This document shows positions 48,310-59,174 of a stretch of 64,000 nt of DNA, piece by piece (position 1 is the first letter of the stretch; the number at the start of each line of letters is the position of its first letter). The notes below the pieces were generated by a model. It was not told the origin of the DNA. It did not search any database and was given only the letters and a program-made list of their open reading frames with translations. The stretch comes from Mycolicibacter algericus DSM 45454. Lineage in GTDB: Bacteria > Actinomycetota > Actinomycetes > Mycobacteriales > Mycobacteriaceae. The translations under genes and the position numbers were made by a program. The stretch spans positions 36,256 to 100,255 of the forward strand of contig NZ_MVHC01000014.1 in NCBI RefSeq assembly GCF_002086455.1, read 5' to 3'.

Positions 48310-49614
48310 TTAGAACGGTTCCTCGGCGCCGCCGGGGTTACAGCCGTTGGCCAACATGCTCAGCGTGCTGACGACCGGGCGCCACGGCTCCAGGTTCCAA
48401 CTGGTCTTGCCGGGGAGGATGAACTCGGCGAACTGCCAGTGGCACAGGAACTGTTCGCGCATGCCGGCGGTGTTGGCGTCCGGGTTTCGGTTCACCACCT
48501 CCGACCAGGCTTGCTCGCCTTGGCGTAGCGTCCCGGCCTCGCCGGCCTCGGTTCGCCCGGTGTCGGTCGGATAGACCCGCAGACTGGTGCCGCCGTCGTA
48601 TTCCACCCATTGGGTGCGCTCGACGTAGGGCGACGCACTGATGCCCGACGCGCCCAGCCAACCGCCTGGGCCGCCGAGACCACCGGCGCCGCCCTCGCCT
48701 CCCAGACCGCCGTCGCCGCCGCGGCCCAACAGCAGCCCGCCCGCGCCGCCGTCGCCGCCGGCACCGCCGTTGCCCGCCTCGATGTCCGCCCATCCGGCAC
48801 CGCCGTCACCGCCGGCGCCGCCGGAGCCGCCGCTGCCCAGCCACCAGCCCCCGGCACCGCCGGTTCCGCCGTTGCCGCCGTCACCGCCGAGATCACCGTC
48901 GCCGCCGGCCCCGCCGGTGCCGCCGATGCCCATGAACCACCCGCCGGCGCCACCGTCGCCGCCGACGGCACCGGTGGCGCCCAGGCCGCCGGCGCCACCG
49001 TGACCGAAGAACCCGGCGTCACCGCCGGCACCGCCGGCACCGTCTACACCGGCTCCGCCGTTGCCGAACAGGAACCCGCCGTCGCCGGCGTCGCCGAACC
49101 CGCCCCACTGACCGAACACGCTGTCGTTGACGCCGTCGTATCCGTCGATACCGTCGCCGATCAGGTCGCGGCCGAACAACGTGACGAACGGCGCGTTGAT
49201 CAGGCCGAGGCTGAACTCCCCGAACGGGCTGGTGATCCACTCCTGCAGGCTGGCGTGCAACGGGGCGTAGAAGAACTGGTCCAGCCATGCGGCCGCGTCG
49301 AAGGCCTGCCCCGGGCCCGGCAGCGCCAGTACCGCGTCGATCGTGGTGGAGAAGAACGCGTTCGTCGCCGGGTCGAGTTGGTCCACCCAGGTCTGCGCCA
49401 GTTCCATCAGGCTGCCCAGGTCGAGGCCGGGCTCGGTGGTGTCGACGGCTGCCATCGGCGCGATCAGGTCGATGCCCCAATCCCAGTCAGCCTGGGCGGG
49501 CGAGGCGGGCGTCGCCGGGGTGAGCCCGAGCACGGCCGCGGCGCCCAGCGCGCCGGCCACCCGACCGGCGGAGAGCGCCCGAATACCGCCACTGCCTCGC
49601 CGGGGTGTGCGCAT
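48310..49614 (-). CDS. PGRS-repeat protein with signal peptide instead of a PE domain and a C-terminal DUF2599
   Basis: 434 residues. Residues 1-42 look like an export signal (RR near the start, [23 protein letters not shown]). Residues 43-165 are unique but contain [21 protein letters not shown], the same linker that follows the PE domain in PE_PGRS proteins. Residues about 166-320 are PGRS-type GGxGG repeats ([16 protein letters not shown]). Residues 335-427 match DUF2599 ([38 protein letters not shown]) with two conserved cysteines (391, 425). No PE domain or YxxxD/E signal is seen, so export is probably by Sec or Tat, not type VII. Function unknown. Confidence 0.85.
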   Translation of the reverse strand: MRTPRRGSGGIRALSAGRVAGALGAAAVLGLTPATPASPAQADWDWGIDLIAPMAAVDTTEPGLDLGSLMELAQTWVDQLDPATNAFFSTTIDAVLALPGPGQAFDAAAWLDQFFYAPLHASLQEWITSPFGEFSLGLINAPFVTLFGRDLIGDGIDGYDGVNDSVFGQWGGFGDAGDGGFLFGNGGAGVDGAGGAGGDAGFFGHGGAGGLGATGAVGGDGGAGGWFMGIGGTGGAGGDGDLGGDGGNGGTGGAGGWWLGSGGSGGAGGDGGAGWADIEAGNGGAGGDGGAGGLLLGRGGDGGLGGEGGAGGLGGPGGWLGASGISASPYVERTQWVEYDGGTSLRVYPTDTGRTEAGEAGTLRQGEQAWSEVVNRNPDANTAGMREQFLCHWQFAEFILPGKTSWNLEPWRPVVSTLSMLANGCNPGGAEEPF

Positions 49615-49681
49615 AGCTCGACCAGCCTCCCTAAGTCACGTTGACCGGCCGCGTTTAACAGCCTCTGCTTAGGGAACTGTA

Positions 49682-49713
49682 AGCCAATGGGACTAAAAAG
49701 TGGAATATTGGCT
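49682..49713. terminator. AT-rich hairpin at the end of the efflux operon
   Basis: AGCCAAT (49682-49688) and ATTGGCT (49707-49713) are perfect arms around 18 bases that include TTTTT on the minus strand. It starts at the stop codon of the methyltransferase gene and could end that transcript or regulate the PGRS gene promoter downstream. Confidence 0.4.
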
Positions 49714-50386
49714 ACCAGAAATACGGAAATAGGCGGTAGCGGACTTTCCCGGTGTACTCCCGGTAGCCGCTGAGTTCAGCGGTGAGCAGGCGTTCCTCGT
49801 CCCGGATCCGCAGCACCAGCAGCACCAGTCCGGGCAGTAGCAAGACCAGCCCCCAGTAGGAGTCGAGCGCCAACGGCGTCCCGATCATCAGCAGGACGTT
49901 GCCGGTGTACATCGGGTGCCGCACCCACCCGTAGAGCCCGGTGGAGACCAGCGTCTGGCCTGCTTCCACGGTGACGTTGGCGGCCGCATAACCGTTCTGG
50001 ATGACCACCACCATGGCGACGCCGAGCCCGATCGCCACCAGCGCATCGCCGAGCAGGCACACCGGTGTCGGCACCACCGACCATCCGAAGCGGTGATCGA
50101 GGGCGCTGAGCACGAACATGGCCGCGAAGCAGATGAACACGGCGGTGATCACCAGCCGTTGCAGCGGTCGGCTCTCGGCCAGCGGACCGGCCCGCATCCG
50201 CCGTTGCAACGCAGCGGGATTGGTCCGCATCAAATAGATGCTGGGGATCCAGGTGGACACCGCGAACACCGCGAGGAACACCCACGCCTGCCAGTAGTGC
50301 AGCGTCCCGGCCGGGACGAACAACAACAGCCCGAAGGCCAGCAGGCCCAACGACGCTGAAAGCAGACCCTTGCCAAAGGTTTTCAC
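49712..50386 (-). CDS. Isoprenylcysteine-carboxyl-methyltransferase-like membrane protein (Rv1216c-like)
   Basis: 224 residues. Five hydrophobic segments and the ICMT/PEMT signature GLYGWVRHPMYTGNVLLMIG followed by IRDEERLL and YREYTGKVRYRLFPYFW (the E-E and Y-x-x-Y elements) are visible. Such proteins methylate small molecules or lipids in the membrane using SAM; the substrate is unknown. It is the last gene of the TetR-ABC operon, 10 bases after the permease stop, so it may modify or detoxify what the pump exports. Confidence 0.88.
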   Translation of the reverse strand: MKTFGKGLLSASLGLLAFGLLLFVPAGTLHYWQAWVFLAVFAVSTWIPSIYLMRTNPAALQRRMRAGPLAESRPLQRLVITAVFICFAAMFVLSALDHRFGWSVVPTPVCLLGDALVAIGLGVAMVVVIQNGYAAANVTVEAGQTLVSTGLYGWVRHPMYTGNVLLMIGTPLALDSYWGLVLLLPGLVLLVLRIRDEERLLTAELSGYREYTGKVRYRLFPYFW

Positions 50387-50396
50387 GATCTCCTCC

Positions 50397-52034
50397 TCAA
50401 ATGTCGAGGTCTCTGCGACGGAACGCCAAGGCGCCCAGGGTGATCAACGCACTGTCGATCACCAGCAGCACCGCCAACGGCAGGGCGCTGAACCCGCTAC
50501 TGACAAGCGGGACATGGCCGAACGGCTCGAGGTCGAGGATCCACTGCGGCAATCCGGCGATGGTGCCCAGCAGATTCAGCGCGACGAATCCGATCAGTAC
50601 TGCCCAGGCGGCGGGAGCGAACCTGGGCGCCCGACCGAACAGCGCCACCGCCACCGCCGCGGGCAACCAGACCGCCGGCAGCTGCACCGCGGCGCTGCCC
50701 ACCACGGTGCCCAGTTGTCCGGTGACGTCGCCGGCGGCTGTCCCGTATACGATCCCGGCCACCCCTCCGGCGGCCAGCATCGCGATCGCCGACCCGGCCA
50801 GCGCGATCACCAGGCGGCTTGCCAGCCACCGGTTCCGGGAAATCGATCCGGCCAGTAAGGTCTCGGCGCGCGCCGTGTACTCCTCCTGGTGCAGCCGCAG
50901 CACCAGTGACACCGCGAAGGCCGCGGCGACCATGCCCAGCATGGCGAACGCGACCGCGACGAATGCCTGCTCGAGCGCTTCGGTGCCGCCGAGCCGGATG
51001 ACGATGTCGCGGGCGCTGTCGCTGCCGAGCTCGTCGCCGATCCCGTGGGTCACGCTGCCGACCAGCAGGCCGTAGAGCAGCAGGGCGGTCGTCCACAACA
51101 GCAGCGCGCCGCGATCGAGCCGCCACGCCAACCCGAACGCCCCGGCCAGCGTCGGCGCGGCCCGGCGCGGGCCCGGACGATCGGCCAGCAGCCCGGCGCC
51201 GACATCCCGGCGGGCCGCGAGGCGGTAGGCCAACCAGGTCAGCGCGGCCGTTGTGACCAGATGCAGCAGCAGCACCCACCACCGCTCACCGGCGTAGGGA
51301 CGTACCTGCAGCGACCATCCGAGCGGAGAGAGCCACGACAGGCCGCCGGATCCGGCGTCGCCGACCGCCCGCAAGGTGAATGCCGCGGCCAGTGCGCCGA
51401 ACGCGGCACCGCGGGCGAACCGGGCGCCGGGGGACAACTGCGCGGCCACCGCTGCGACGGCGGCGAACACCAGCCCCGAGCAGGCCAGCGCCGCCCCGAA
51501 CGCCCACGATCCCGCCGCCGGCACGTCGGCGGTGACCAGGCCGGCCGCCCCGATGACGCCGGTGACCACCGACGCCCCGAACGCCAGCAGCAGCGCGCCG
51601 GTCAGTCCGGCGTATCGGCCCACCGCGGTCGAGTCGATCAACTCCGTGCGGCCGGCCTCCTCGTCGGCGCGGGTGTGCCGGATGACGGTCAGGATCACCG
51701 CGATCGCGATGAGCAGGTGCGAGATCCCGGCCTTCCAGATGCCCACCGCACCGAGGGTGTCGTTGTAGACCGGGCCGTACATCGCGCGCTGCGCCGGACT
51801 GGCCATGATGGTCGCCGCCAGACCGGCGCGATCGGCCGCGGTGGGGTAGACGGCCGCCACGCTGGCGATGTAGACGCCGGCCAACGGCAGCGATAACAGC
51901 AGTACCCACAGCGGCGCGACGATGCGGTCGCGCCGCAGATAAAGCCGAAGCATGCCCAGCGTGCCGGCGAAATCCCGCCCGCGCCGGAATGGCCCGGATG
52001 CCGGCGACGCCTGGGGCGCAGCGGCGGTGGTCAT
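50397..52034 (-). CDS. ABC exporter permease (Rv1217c-like)
   Basis: 545 residues with about twelve hydrophobic segments in two halves. The second half repeats the pattern of the first ([16 protein letters not shown] and [18 protein letters not shown]), typical of ABC-2 type duplicated permeases for antibiotics or tetronasin. With the ATPase gene it overlaps by 4 bases. Rv1218c-Rv1217c of M. tuberculosis is an efflux pump linked to several drug classes. Confidence 0.92.
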   Translation of the reverse strand: MTTAAAPQASPASGPFRRGRDFAGTLGMLRLYLRRDRIVAPLWVLLLSLPLAGVYIASVAAVYPTAADRAGLAATIMASPAQRAMYGPVYNDTLGAVGIWKAGISHLLIAIAVILTVIRHTRADEEAGRTELIDSTAVGRYAGLTGALLLAFGASVVTGVIGAAGLVTADVPAAGSWAFGAALACSGLVFAAVAAVAAQLSPGARFARGAAFGALAAAFTLRAVGDAGSGGLSWLSPLGWSLQVRPYAGERWWVLLLHLVTTAALTWLAYRLAARRDVGAGLLADRPGPRRAAPTLAGAFGLAWRLDRGALLLWTTALLLYGLLVGSVTHGIGDELGSDSARDIVIRLGGTEALEQAFVAVAFAMLGMVAAAFAVSLVLRLHQEEYTARAETLLAGSISRNRWLASRLVIALAGSAIAMLAAGGVAGIVYGTAAGDVTGQLGTVVGSAAVQLPAVWLPAAVAVALFGRAPRFAPAAWAVLIGFVALNLLGTIAGLPQWILDLEPFGHVPLVSSGFSALPLAVLLVIDSALITLGALAFRRRDLDI

Positions 52035-52936
52035 GCCCGCGCCGTGTCGTAATGCCGCAGGAAGAGTTCTTCCAGCGTGGGTGGACGGCTGGTGAGGCTG
52101 CGCACCCCGGCGGCGCCGAGCACGGCGATCAGTTCAGCGAGACTGGCGCTGTCGACCTGCGCGTGCAGCACGGTGCCCTGGTAGCGCACGTCGGCGACGC
52201 CCGGGATGCGGGTGAGATCGCCCGGATCGCGCATCAGGTCGGCTTGGATCGAGGTGCGGTGCAGGTGGCGCAGCGAATCCAGTGAGCCGCTCTCGATGAC
52301 GCGTCCGGCCCGGATGATCGTGACCCGCTGGCACAGTGCCTCGGTCTCGGCCAGGATGTGGCTCGACAGCAACACGGTGGCCCCCCGACGGCTCGCCTCG
52401 GCCACACACTGCTGGAACACGTTCTCCATCAACGGGTCCAGGCCGCTGCTGGGCTCGTCGAGCAGCAACAGCCGGGCGCGCGAGGAGAAGGCCGAGATCA
52501 GCGATACCTTCTGGCGGTTGCCTTTCGAGTAGGTGCGGGCCTTCTTGGTCGGGTCCAGGTCGAAGCGCTCGATCAACTCGTCGCGGCGGCGTTCGTCTAT
52601 TCCGCCGCGCATCCGGGCGAGCAGGTCGATGATCTCGCCGCCGGACAGCGATGGCCACAACGTGACATCTCCCGGCACGTAAGCGATCTCGCGGTGCAGG
52701 TCGACAGCGTCGGCCCACGGGTCGCCGCCGAGCAGGCGCACGGTTCCGCCGTCGGCTCTCACCAGTCCCAGCAGGATGCGGATGGTGGTGGACTTGCCGG
52801 CACCGTTGGGGCCGAGGAAGCCGTGCACCTCGCCGCTGTGCACCGTCAGGTCCAGCCCGTCGAGTGCGGTGACCTGTCCGAATCTCTTCTGCAGTCCCCG
52901 GACTTCGATTGCCGGCCAACGGTCCTCAGGTCGCAT
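52031..52936 (-). CDS. ABC exporter ATP-binding protein (Rv1218c-like)
   Basis: 301 residues from ATG 52936. Walker [10 protein letters not shown], a signature loop in the degenerate form YSKGNRQKV (normally LSGGQ), Walker [14 protein letters not shown] and H-loop SSHILAE are all present. The C-terminal DUF4162-like part ends [11 protein letters not shown]. It powers the neighbouring permease. The start overlaps the tetR stop by 11 bases, so it is read from the tetR promoter. An upstream extension in frame overlaps tetR and is not coding. Confidence 0.94.
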   Translation of the reverse strand: MRPEDRWPAIEVRGLQKRFGQVTALDGLDLTVHSGEVHGFLGPNGAGKSTTIRILLGLVRADGGTVRLLGGDPWADAVDLHREIAYVPGDVTLWPSLSGGEIIDLLARMRGGIDERRRDELIERFDLDPTKKARTYSKGNRQKVSLISAFSSRARLLLLDEPSSGLDPLMENVFQQCVAEASRRGATVLLSSHILAETEALCQRVTIIRAGRVIESGSLDSLRHLHRTSIQADLMRDPGDLTRIPGVADVRYQGTVLHAQVDSASLAELIAVLGAAGVRSLTSRPPTLEELFLRHYDTARA

Positions 52937-53552
52937 CGGTCTCCCTCTCCAAGAAGGCGTCGTACATGGTGCGGTCGGCCAGTAGGCCCTCGGTGTAGAT
53001 CTCCAGCGACGGCAGCACCATGTCGCGGGAGTAGTCGCGCAACACCGCACGCAGATCCGTCGGGTTCTCGTGCATCTGCAGGTACATCAGGAAGGCGCCG
53101 CCGCCGGTGATCGCCACGTAGCGGGCCCTGGCCTTGGGATCGCGGCTGGGTTTGAGGGTGCCGGCCCGCACGCCCTCGTCGAGGTATTCCTCGGCGTTGT
53201 CGACCATCCGCCGCCACAGCGTGGTCGCCAGTTCACCGCCGGACTGCATGGTGCGCACCAGGTAGGCCATCAGCGGTGCGTAGGACTCGATTTCGGCCAT
53301 CGCGGCGAACCAGGTCGCCGGGTCGGCGGACCGCATCGCCTCGGACTTCCCGCTGCGGATCTCTTCGGCGACGAACTCGTCGCAGGCCCGGCGCAGCCCC
53401 TCCTTGGAGCCGAAATGGTGCATCACCAGGGCGGCGCTCACCCCGGCGGCCTCGGCGATGGCCCGGACGCTCACCCCGAAGCCGTGGCGGCCGAACTGCT
53501 CGATCGCCGCGTCGCGGATTTTCGCGCTGGCCGTCAGGTCCGCTGAACGCAT
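52926..53552 (-). CDS. TetR-family repressor of the ABC efflux operon (Rv1219c-like)
   Basis: 208 residues from ATG 53552. TetR DNA-binding domain: [46 protein letters not shown]. The C-terminal ligand domain resembles that of Rv1219c, whose structure and drug-pump repression are known. A TTG two codons earlier (53558) is possible, but TAGCAT at 53560-53565 is 7 bases before ATG 53552. Two operator copies flank that -10 (see 53544). First gene of the tetR-ATPase-permease-methyltransferase operon. Confidence 0.93.
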   Translation of the reverse strand: MRSADLTASAKIRDAAIEQFGRHGFGVSVRAIAEAAGVSAALVMHHFGSKEGLRRACDEFVAEEIRSGKSEAMRSADPATWFAAMAEIESYAPLMAYLVRTMQSGGELATTLWRRMVDNAEEYLDEGVRAGTLKPSRDPKARARYVAITGGGAFLMYLQMHENPTDLRAVLRDYSRDMVLPSLEIYTEGLLADRTMYDAFLERETDAT

Positions 53553-53577
53553 GTTCAATATGCTAAACGCACGTTCA
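53544..53577. promoter_or_regulatory. Two tandem operator copies TRAACGCAYGTTCA at the tetR-ABC promoter
   Basis: TGAACGCATGTTCA (53544-53557) and TAAACGCACGTTCA (53564-53577) share 12 of 14 bases, each nearly palindromic, spaced 20 bases centre to centre. One overlaps the start codon and initial transcript and the other covers the upstream side of the -10 TAGCAT (53560-53565). This geometry suggests binding of two TetR dimers and autorepression of the efflux operon. Confidence 0.7.
53560..53565 (-). promoter_or_regulatory. -10 hexamer TAGCAT for leaderless tetR-ABC mRNA
   Basis: On the minus strand TAGCAT is followed by ATTGAAC and ATG 53552, between the two operator copies. Confidence 0.5.
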
Positions 53578-53601
53578 GCCGACCGTCAACGCCTTGGCCA
53601 A

Positions 53602-53653
53602 GCAGACACGAAAGCACCCTGTTTGGGCGCGAAATGGGGGCTTTCGTGTCTGC
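53602..53653. repeat. 52-bp palindromic repeat, copy 2
   Basis: Arms GCAGACACGAAAGCACCC (53602-53619) and GGGGGCTTTCGTGTCTGC (53636-53653) pair at 17 of 18 positions around a 16-base loop. Length, end bases and the GGGGGCTTTC core agree with the copy at 36864-36915. It lies 25 bases after the stop of the O-methyltransferase gene (minus strand), where it could also terminate transcription ahead of tetR. Confidence 0.7.
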
Positions 53654-53678
53654 TCGGCGGAGGAAGGTGGCGCGAAAA

Positions 53679-54350
53679 CTAGTCGCGGACGGCGGCCAGC
53701 AGTCCGTCGCCCAGCGGAATCAGCGCCGGGGTCAGCCGCTCGTCCTCGGCGATCAGCCGGGCCGCTTCGCGCACCGCGACCACCTCGGCGTCGTTGGCCG
53801 CCGGGTCTCCGGCCCGGCCGCCCAGCGCGGCCCGATGCATCACCACCACCCCGCCGGGCCGCAGCAACCGCACCGCCTCCAGCACGTAATCGGGCTGGTC
53901 GATCGGGTCGGCGTCGACGAAAACCAGGTCGTAGGACTCGTCGGCGAGCCGGGTCAGTACCTCCTGGGCGCGGCCGCTGATGAACCGGGTCCGGCCGGGC
54001 CCGATGCCGGCGTCGCCGAACGCCTGTTTGGCGGTGCGCTGGTGCTCGGGCTCGATGTCGATCGTCGTCAGGACACCGTCCTCGCCCATGCCCGACAACA
54101 GCCACAGCCCGCTGACGCCGGCCCCGGTCCCGACCTCGACGACGGCCTTGCCGCCGCTGAGCTTGGCCAGCAGGCTCAGCAACGCGCCCACCGCGGCGCT
54201 GATCGACCCGACGCCGATCTCGCCGGCCCGGTCGCGGGCGGCCGTCAGCACCGCGTCCTCGGACATCGAGCCCTCGGCGTGCGCCAGCAGGGCCTCGGCC
54301 CGGCTGGGTGGCGGCGACTGCGGCCCGGAAGTGTCGTCGGTGCTGGCCAT
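53679..54350 (-). CDS. SAM-dependent O-methyltransferase (Rv1220c-like)
   Basis: 223 residues from ATG 54350. Class I methyltransferase of the caffeoyl-CoA OMT type: [20 protein letters not shown] (SAM-binding G-x-G-x-G), [24 protein letters not shown] and [13 protein letters not shown]. The substrate is unknown. It is divergent from sigE with 192 bases between, the same arrangement as Rv1220c-sigE. TACGCT 6 bases before the ATG fixes the start; a longer frame upstream is not conserved. Confidence 0.92.
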   Translation of the reverse strand: MASTDDTSGPQSPPPSRAEALLAHAEGSMSEDAVLTAARDRAGEIGVGSISAAVGALLSLLAKLSGGKAVVEVGTGAGVSGLWLLSGMGEDGVLTTIDIEPEHQRTAKQAFGDAGIGPGRTRFISGRAQEVLTRLADESYDLVFVDADPIDQPDYVLEAVRLLRPGGVVVMHRAALGGRAGDPAANDAEVVAVREAARLIAEDERLTPALIPLGDGLLAAVRD

Positions 54351-54356
54351 ATGCGC

Positions 54357-54362
54357 AGCGTA
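54357..54362 (-). promoter_or_regulatory. -10 hexamer TACGCT for the leaderless O-methyltransferase mRNA
   Basis: On the minus strand TACGCT is followed by GCGCAT and ATG 54350. Confidence 0.45.
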
Positions 54363-54542
54363 AGTCACACCCGCGATCGGCGGTGCACAGGCTCGCCCGC
54401 GCGACACGCCCGGGACGCGGCCCGTGTCCGAACCGTTACCTGGAGTCGTACCCGCACCGTGCGGCCCATTCGAACACAAGTTCACAGTCGACGTTCAGGG
54501 CCGGCACAGAGCCGACATACCGGGATAGGCAACGGTAGCCGC

Positions 54543-55334
54543 ATGGAACGAGGTAGCAACCCGCCTCGAGGCACCCGGAATACCGGGGGCCTGTCGCACG
54601 TTGATCGCGATACCGCAGTGCCGTCGCCCGACGGCGGATCTGAGACGGAGGATGTCACCATAACCACCCTGCTGCCCCCGGTCGCCATGTCGCACCCGAC
54701 CACCCACTCGGACCGCTACTCCGACACCGAATGGGTCGAGCCGTCTGAGGAGCCGCAGGGGACCGCGGTGTTCGACGCCACCGGCGATGTGGCGGCCATG
54801 CCGTCCTGGGATGAGTTGGTGCGCCAGCACGCCGACCGGGTGTACCGGCTGGCCTACCGGCTGTCCGGCAGCCAGCAGGACGCCGAGGACCTGACCCAGG
54901 AGACGTTCATCCGGGTGTTCCGCTCGGTGCACAACTACCAGCCCGGCACGTTCGAGGGCTGGCTGCACCGCATCACCACCAACCTGTTCCTGGACATGGT
55001 GCGCAGGCGCGGCCGCGTCCGGATGGAGGCCCTGCCGGAGGACTACGACCGGGTTCCGGCCGACGAGCCGGACCCCGAGCAGATTTACCATGACGCGCGG
55101 CTGGACCCCGACCTGCAGGCGGCGCTGGACTCGCTGGCGCCGGAGTTCCGGGCGGCCGTCGTGCTGTGCGACATCGAAGGGCTGTCCTACGAGGAGGTCG
55201 GGGCCACCCTCGGGGTGAAGTTGGGCACCGTGCGCAGCCGCATCCACCGCGGCCGCCAGGCGCTGCGCGACTATCTCGCGAACCGCTCCGGCCAGCGCGA
55301 CGGTGCCGCGTTCGGCGGTGTTGCGGCCGGCTGA
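54543..55334 (+). CDS. sigE: ECF RNA polymerase sigma factor SigE
   Basis: 263 residues. Region 2 reads [20 protein letters not shown] then [14 protein letters not shown] (core binding and -10 recognition), region 4 [20 protein letters not shown] (-35 recognition helix). The N-terminal 75 residues before [21 protein letters not shown] are variable and could hold alternative starts; in M. tuberculosis several sigE translation starts and promoters are known. SigE controls the response to surface stress, SDS, heat and low phosphate. The next gene encodes its anti-sigma factor. No clear MprA or SigE-type promoter was identified in the 192-base upstream region. Confidence 0.96.
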   Translation: MERGSNPPRGTRNTGGLSHVDRDTAVPSPDGGSETEDVTITTLLPPVAMSHPTTHSDRYSDTEWVEPSEEPQGTAVFDATGDVAAMPSWDELVRQHADRVYRLAYRLSGSQQDAEDLTQETFIRVFRSVHNYQPGTFEGWLHRITTNLFLDMVRRRGRVRMEALPEDYDRVPADEPDPEQIYHDARLDPDLQAALDSLAPEFRAAVVLCDIEGLSYEEVGATLGVKLGTVRSRIHRGRQALRDYLANRSGQRDGAAFGGVAAG

Positions 55335-55479
55335 GTCTGGCCGCCGGCTCCCGGGTTGCCGCGTTGGCGCGTCAACTCGCGCTACATTCTTATAAGGGCG
55401 ATCCTTAATCAAGCGCACATCAAGCGCACGTCGCTGCGAACGCCCTGGCGTACGGGCGTGTGATGGAAGGAGTCCGGTG

Positions 55480-55887
55480 GTGACGGACCGGGGAGGTGTC
55501 TTCCGGCGCGCATTCTCCTGGCTTCCGTCACAGTTCGCCTCGCAGAGTGACGCGCCGGTCGGCGCCCCGCGCCAGTTCGGCTCCACCGAGCACCTTTGCA
55601 GTGAGGCGGTCGCCGCCTACGTCGACGGCGAGCTGCGGATGAACGCTCACCTGCGCGCCGCTCACCACCTGTCGCTGTGCTCGGACTGCGCCGCCGAAGT
55701 GGAGTATCAGGGCCGCGCCCGCTCGGCGCTGCGCGATTCGCACCCGATCCGGATCCCGTCGGCTCTGCTGGGCCTGCTGTCCCAGATCCCCGACTGCCCC
55801 GCCGACGATCCTCCTGATGAGGCGACGACGCCGATGCCCGCTCGCTTCACCGACGGCAAGCCGCAAGATCGCCGTAAACGTCGGTAA
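55480..55887 (+). CDS. rseA: Anti-sigma-E factor RseA (zinc-associated)
   Basis: 135 residues from GTG 55480. The zinc-associated anti-sigma motif is HHLSLCSDC: His63, Cys67, Cys70 (HX3CX2C). The block FRRAFSWLPSQFASQSDAPV is nearly identical with Rv1222. RseA binds SigE and releases it when oxidised or when phosphorylated by PknB and degraded by ClpC1P2 in M. tuberculosis. GGAAGGAG at 55465-55472 is 7 bases before this GTG; the adjacent GTG at 55477 is an alternative. A gap of 145 bases after sigE may hold a separate promoter, not clearly seen. Confidence 0.95.
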   Translation: MTDRGGVFRRAFSWLPSQFASQSDAPVGAPRQFGSTEHLCSEAVAAYVDGELRMNAHLRAAHHLSLCSDCAAEVEYQGRARSALRDSHPIRIPSALLGLLSQIPDCPADDPPDEATTPMPARFTDGKPQDRRKRR

Positions 55888-55971
55888 GGTGGATGCGACG
55901 CGGCGTCAGCGTGCGTGTAAGCGCTTCGCCTGCGGCGCCTGGAAGCCGACGCGGGACCGGAAGAGGAATAG

Positions 55972-57471
<1,500 letters not shown>

Positions 57472-57483
57472 CAGTTCGCCTCG

Positions 57484-57870
57484 ATGTTCGCGAATGTCGG
57501 CTGGGGCGAGATGTTGGTTCTCGTGGTGCTCGGATTGGTGATCCTGGGCCCGGAGCGGCTGCCCGGAGCCATCCGCTGGACCGCCGGCGCGCTGCGTCAG
57601 GCCCGCGAGTACGTCACCAGCGCCACCGATCAGCTGCGCGACGAGATGGGTCCCGAGTTCGAAGATCTGCGCGAGCCGCTGAGCGAGTTGCAGAAGCTGC
57701 GCGGGATGACGCCGCGGGCCGCCCTGACCAAGCATCTGCTCGACGGGGACGACTCGCTGTTCACCGCGGTCAGTTCATTGGCCGAAGATCCGCGCACCGT
57801 GGCGCCGGCACCGGCCGTGACGCCCAAGCCTGCTGCCGGGCCGGCCCCGTTCGACGCCGACGCGACCTAG
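57484..57870 (+). CDS. tatB: Sec-independent protein translocase TatB
   Basis: 128 residues. The single N-terminal membrane helix ([20 protein letters not shown]) with the TatA/B FGWxE-type start and the amphipathic helix [20 protein letters not shown] are typical. TatB recognises twin-arginine substrates with TatC. The tail is Ala/Pro-rich. It is the last gene of the sigE-rseA-htrA-tatB cluster, matching Rv1224. It is followed by tandem hairpin repeats and the convergent mrp gene. Confidence 0.95.
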   Translation: MFANVGWGEMLVLVVLGLVILGPERLPGAIRWTAGALRQAREYVTSATDQLRDEMGPEFEDLREPLSELQKLRGMTPRAALTKHLLDGDDSLFTAVSSLAEDPRTVAPAPAVTPKPAAGPAPFDADAT

Positions 57871-57873
57871 ACC

Positions 57874-57981
57874 GCGATCACCGCTGGGCTGATGGCGGTG
57901 ACCCGCCGCTTGCGATCACCGCTGGGCTGATGGCGGTGACCCGCCGCGGGCGGCTCCGCCGCGCTTGCGATCACCGCTGGG
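57874..57981. repeat. Tandem 36-bp repeats, each with a terminator-like stem, at the tatB/mrp junction
   Basis: Two identical 36-base units lie at 57874-57909 and 57912-57947, two bases apart, and a partial third (15 bases, 57967-57981) covers the mrp stop codon. Each full unit contains TCACCGC and GCGGTGA arms around a 10-base loop. So the unit is derived from, or shared with, the 3' end of mrp, and forms serial hairpins between convergent genes that could terminate both transcripts. Confidence 0.75.
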
Positions 57982-59125
57982 TGCTGCCGGTGTTGAGGCC
58001 CAGCGACATCCCCACCAGTCCGCGGCCGCGGGTGGCCAACTGCTCGGCGATGCGGCGCAACTCCTTGCCGGCCACCGAGTCCGGCGAGAGCACCACCGGC
58101 GATCCCGAGTCGCCGCCGGTCACCATCTCGCTGTCGATCGGCACCTGGCCCAGCAGCGGAACGTCGCGCCCCATCGCCCGGGTCAGTCGCTCGGCGACCT
58201 GCTCGCCGCCGCCCTCGCCGAACAGGTGCATGGTCGAACCGTCGGGCATGGCCAGCCCGGCCATGTTCTCCACCACGCCGACGACCTGCTGTCGGGTCTG
58301 CAGCGCGATCGCCCCGGCCCGCTCGGCCACCTCGGCGGCCGCCTGCTGCGGGGTGGTCACCACCAGGATCTCGGCCGGCGGAACCAATTGGGCCACCGAG
58401 ATCGCGATGTCACCGGTGCCCGGCGGCAAGTCCAGCAGCAGTACGTCCAGGTCGCCCCAGTAGACGTCGGCGAGGAACTGCTGCAGCGCGCGGTGCAGCA
58501 TCGGGCCGCGCCACACCACCGGGGTGTTGCCCTTGGTGAACATCGCGATCGAGATCACCTTCACGCCGTATCCGATCGGCGGCATGATCATCGAGTCGAC
58601 CTGCGTGGGCAGCGCCGTGACGCCCATCATCCGCGGCACCGAATGGCCGTAGATATCGGCGTCGAGTACCCCGACCGACAGCCCGCGCTCGGCCAGTGCG
58701 ACCGCGAGATTGACGGTGACACTGGATTTTCCGACGCCGCCCTTGCCCGATGCGATCGCATAGACCTTGGTCAGCGAACCCGGCTGGGCGAACGGGATGA
58801 CGGGTTCCTTGGCGTCGCCGCGCAACTGTTTGCGCAACTCGGCGCGCTGCTCGTCGCTGAACACGTCCAGGCTCACCTTGACCGGGCCGGTGCCGGGCAC
58901 ATCGTTGACCGCGCGGGTCACCATGTTGGTGATCTCGGCTTTCATCGGACAGCCGGCGATGGTCAGGTAGATCGTGACGTGCACGCTGTGGTCGTCGGCG
59001 ATCTCGATGCTCTTGACCATGCCGAGCTCGGTGATCGGACGCTGAATGTCGGGGTCCAACACGGTGCCCAAAGCGGCGTAGATCGCCTCATGCAGGGCTG
59101 CGGTGTCGTCAGGTGTCTTGGACAT
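57971..59125 (-). CDS. mrp: Mrp/NBP35-type iron-sulfur cluster carrier ATPase
   Basis: 384 residues from ATG 59125. An N-terminal DUF59/FeS-assembly domain (ALGTVLDPDIQRPITELGMV, LTIAGCPMK) precedes the deviant Walker A ASGKGGVGKSS, then DADIYGHSVPRMMG and LDLPPGTGD. The CxxC of classical NBP35 proteins is not obvious. Members bind and transfer [4Fe-4S] clusters using ATP. Matches Rv1229c. A 77-codon upstream extension is Arg-rich low complexity without homology. TAGACT 8 bases before the ATG may be a -10. Confidence 0.94.
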   Translation of the reverse strand: MSKTPDDTAALHEAIYAALGTVLDPDIQRPITELGMVKSIEIADDHSVHVTIYLTIAGCPMKAEITNMVTRAVNDVPGTGPVKVSLDVFSDEQRAELRKQLRGDAKEPVIPFAQPGSLTKVYAIASGKGGVGKSSVTVNLAVALAERGLSVGVLDADIYGHSVPRMMGVTALPTQVDSMIMPPIGYGVKVISIAMFTKGNTPVVWRGPMLHRALQQFLADVYWGDLDVLLLDLPPGTGDIAISVAQLVPPAEILVVTTPQQAAAEVAERAGAIALQTRQQVVGVVENMAGLAMPDGSTMHLFGEGGGEQVAERLTRAMGRDVPLLGQVPIDSEMVTGGDSGSPVVLSPDSVAGKELRRIAEQLATRGRGLVGMSLGLNTGSTQR

Positions 59126-59174
59126 CGCAACCGAGTCTAGGCCAGCGGCTCGTGCCCCTGAACTGTGATGTCTG

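Noticed and set aside
48660..49100. Dense GC-rich tandem repeats as a satellite or CRISPR-like element
   Set aside because: They are explained by the PGRS coding repeats (GGxGG) of the minus-strand gene.
53634..54542. In-frame 300-codon upstream extension of SigE
   Set aside because: It lies antisense to the O-methyltransferase gene, is Arg/Pro/Gln low-complexity, and SigE homology only begins after ATG 54543.
55335..55476. Promoter between sigE and rseA
   Set aside because: Candidate -35/-10 pairs (for example TTGGCG with TTATAA) have wrong spacing; not convincing enough to list.
57874..57981. Tandem repeats as a possible CRISPR array
   Set aside because: Units are separated by 2 and 19 bases, not uniform spacers, and no cas genes are present; they are terminator-like duplications.
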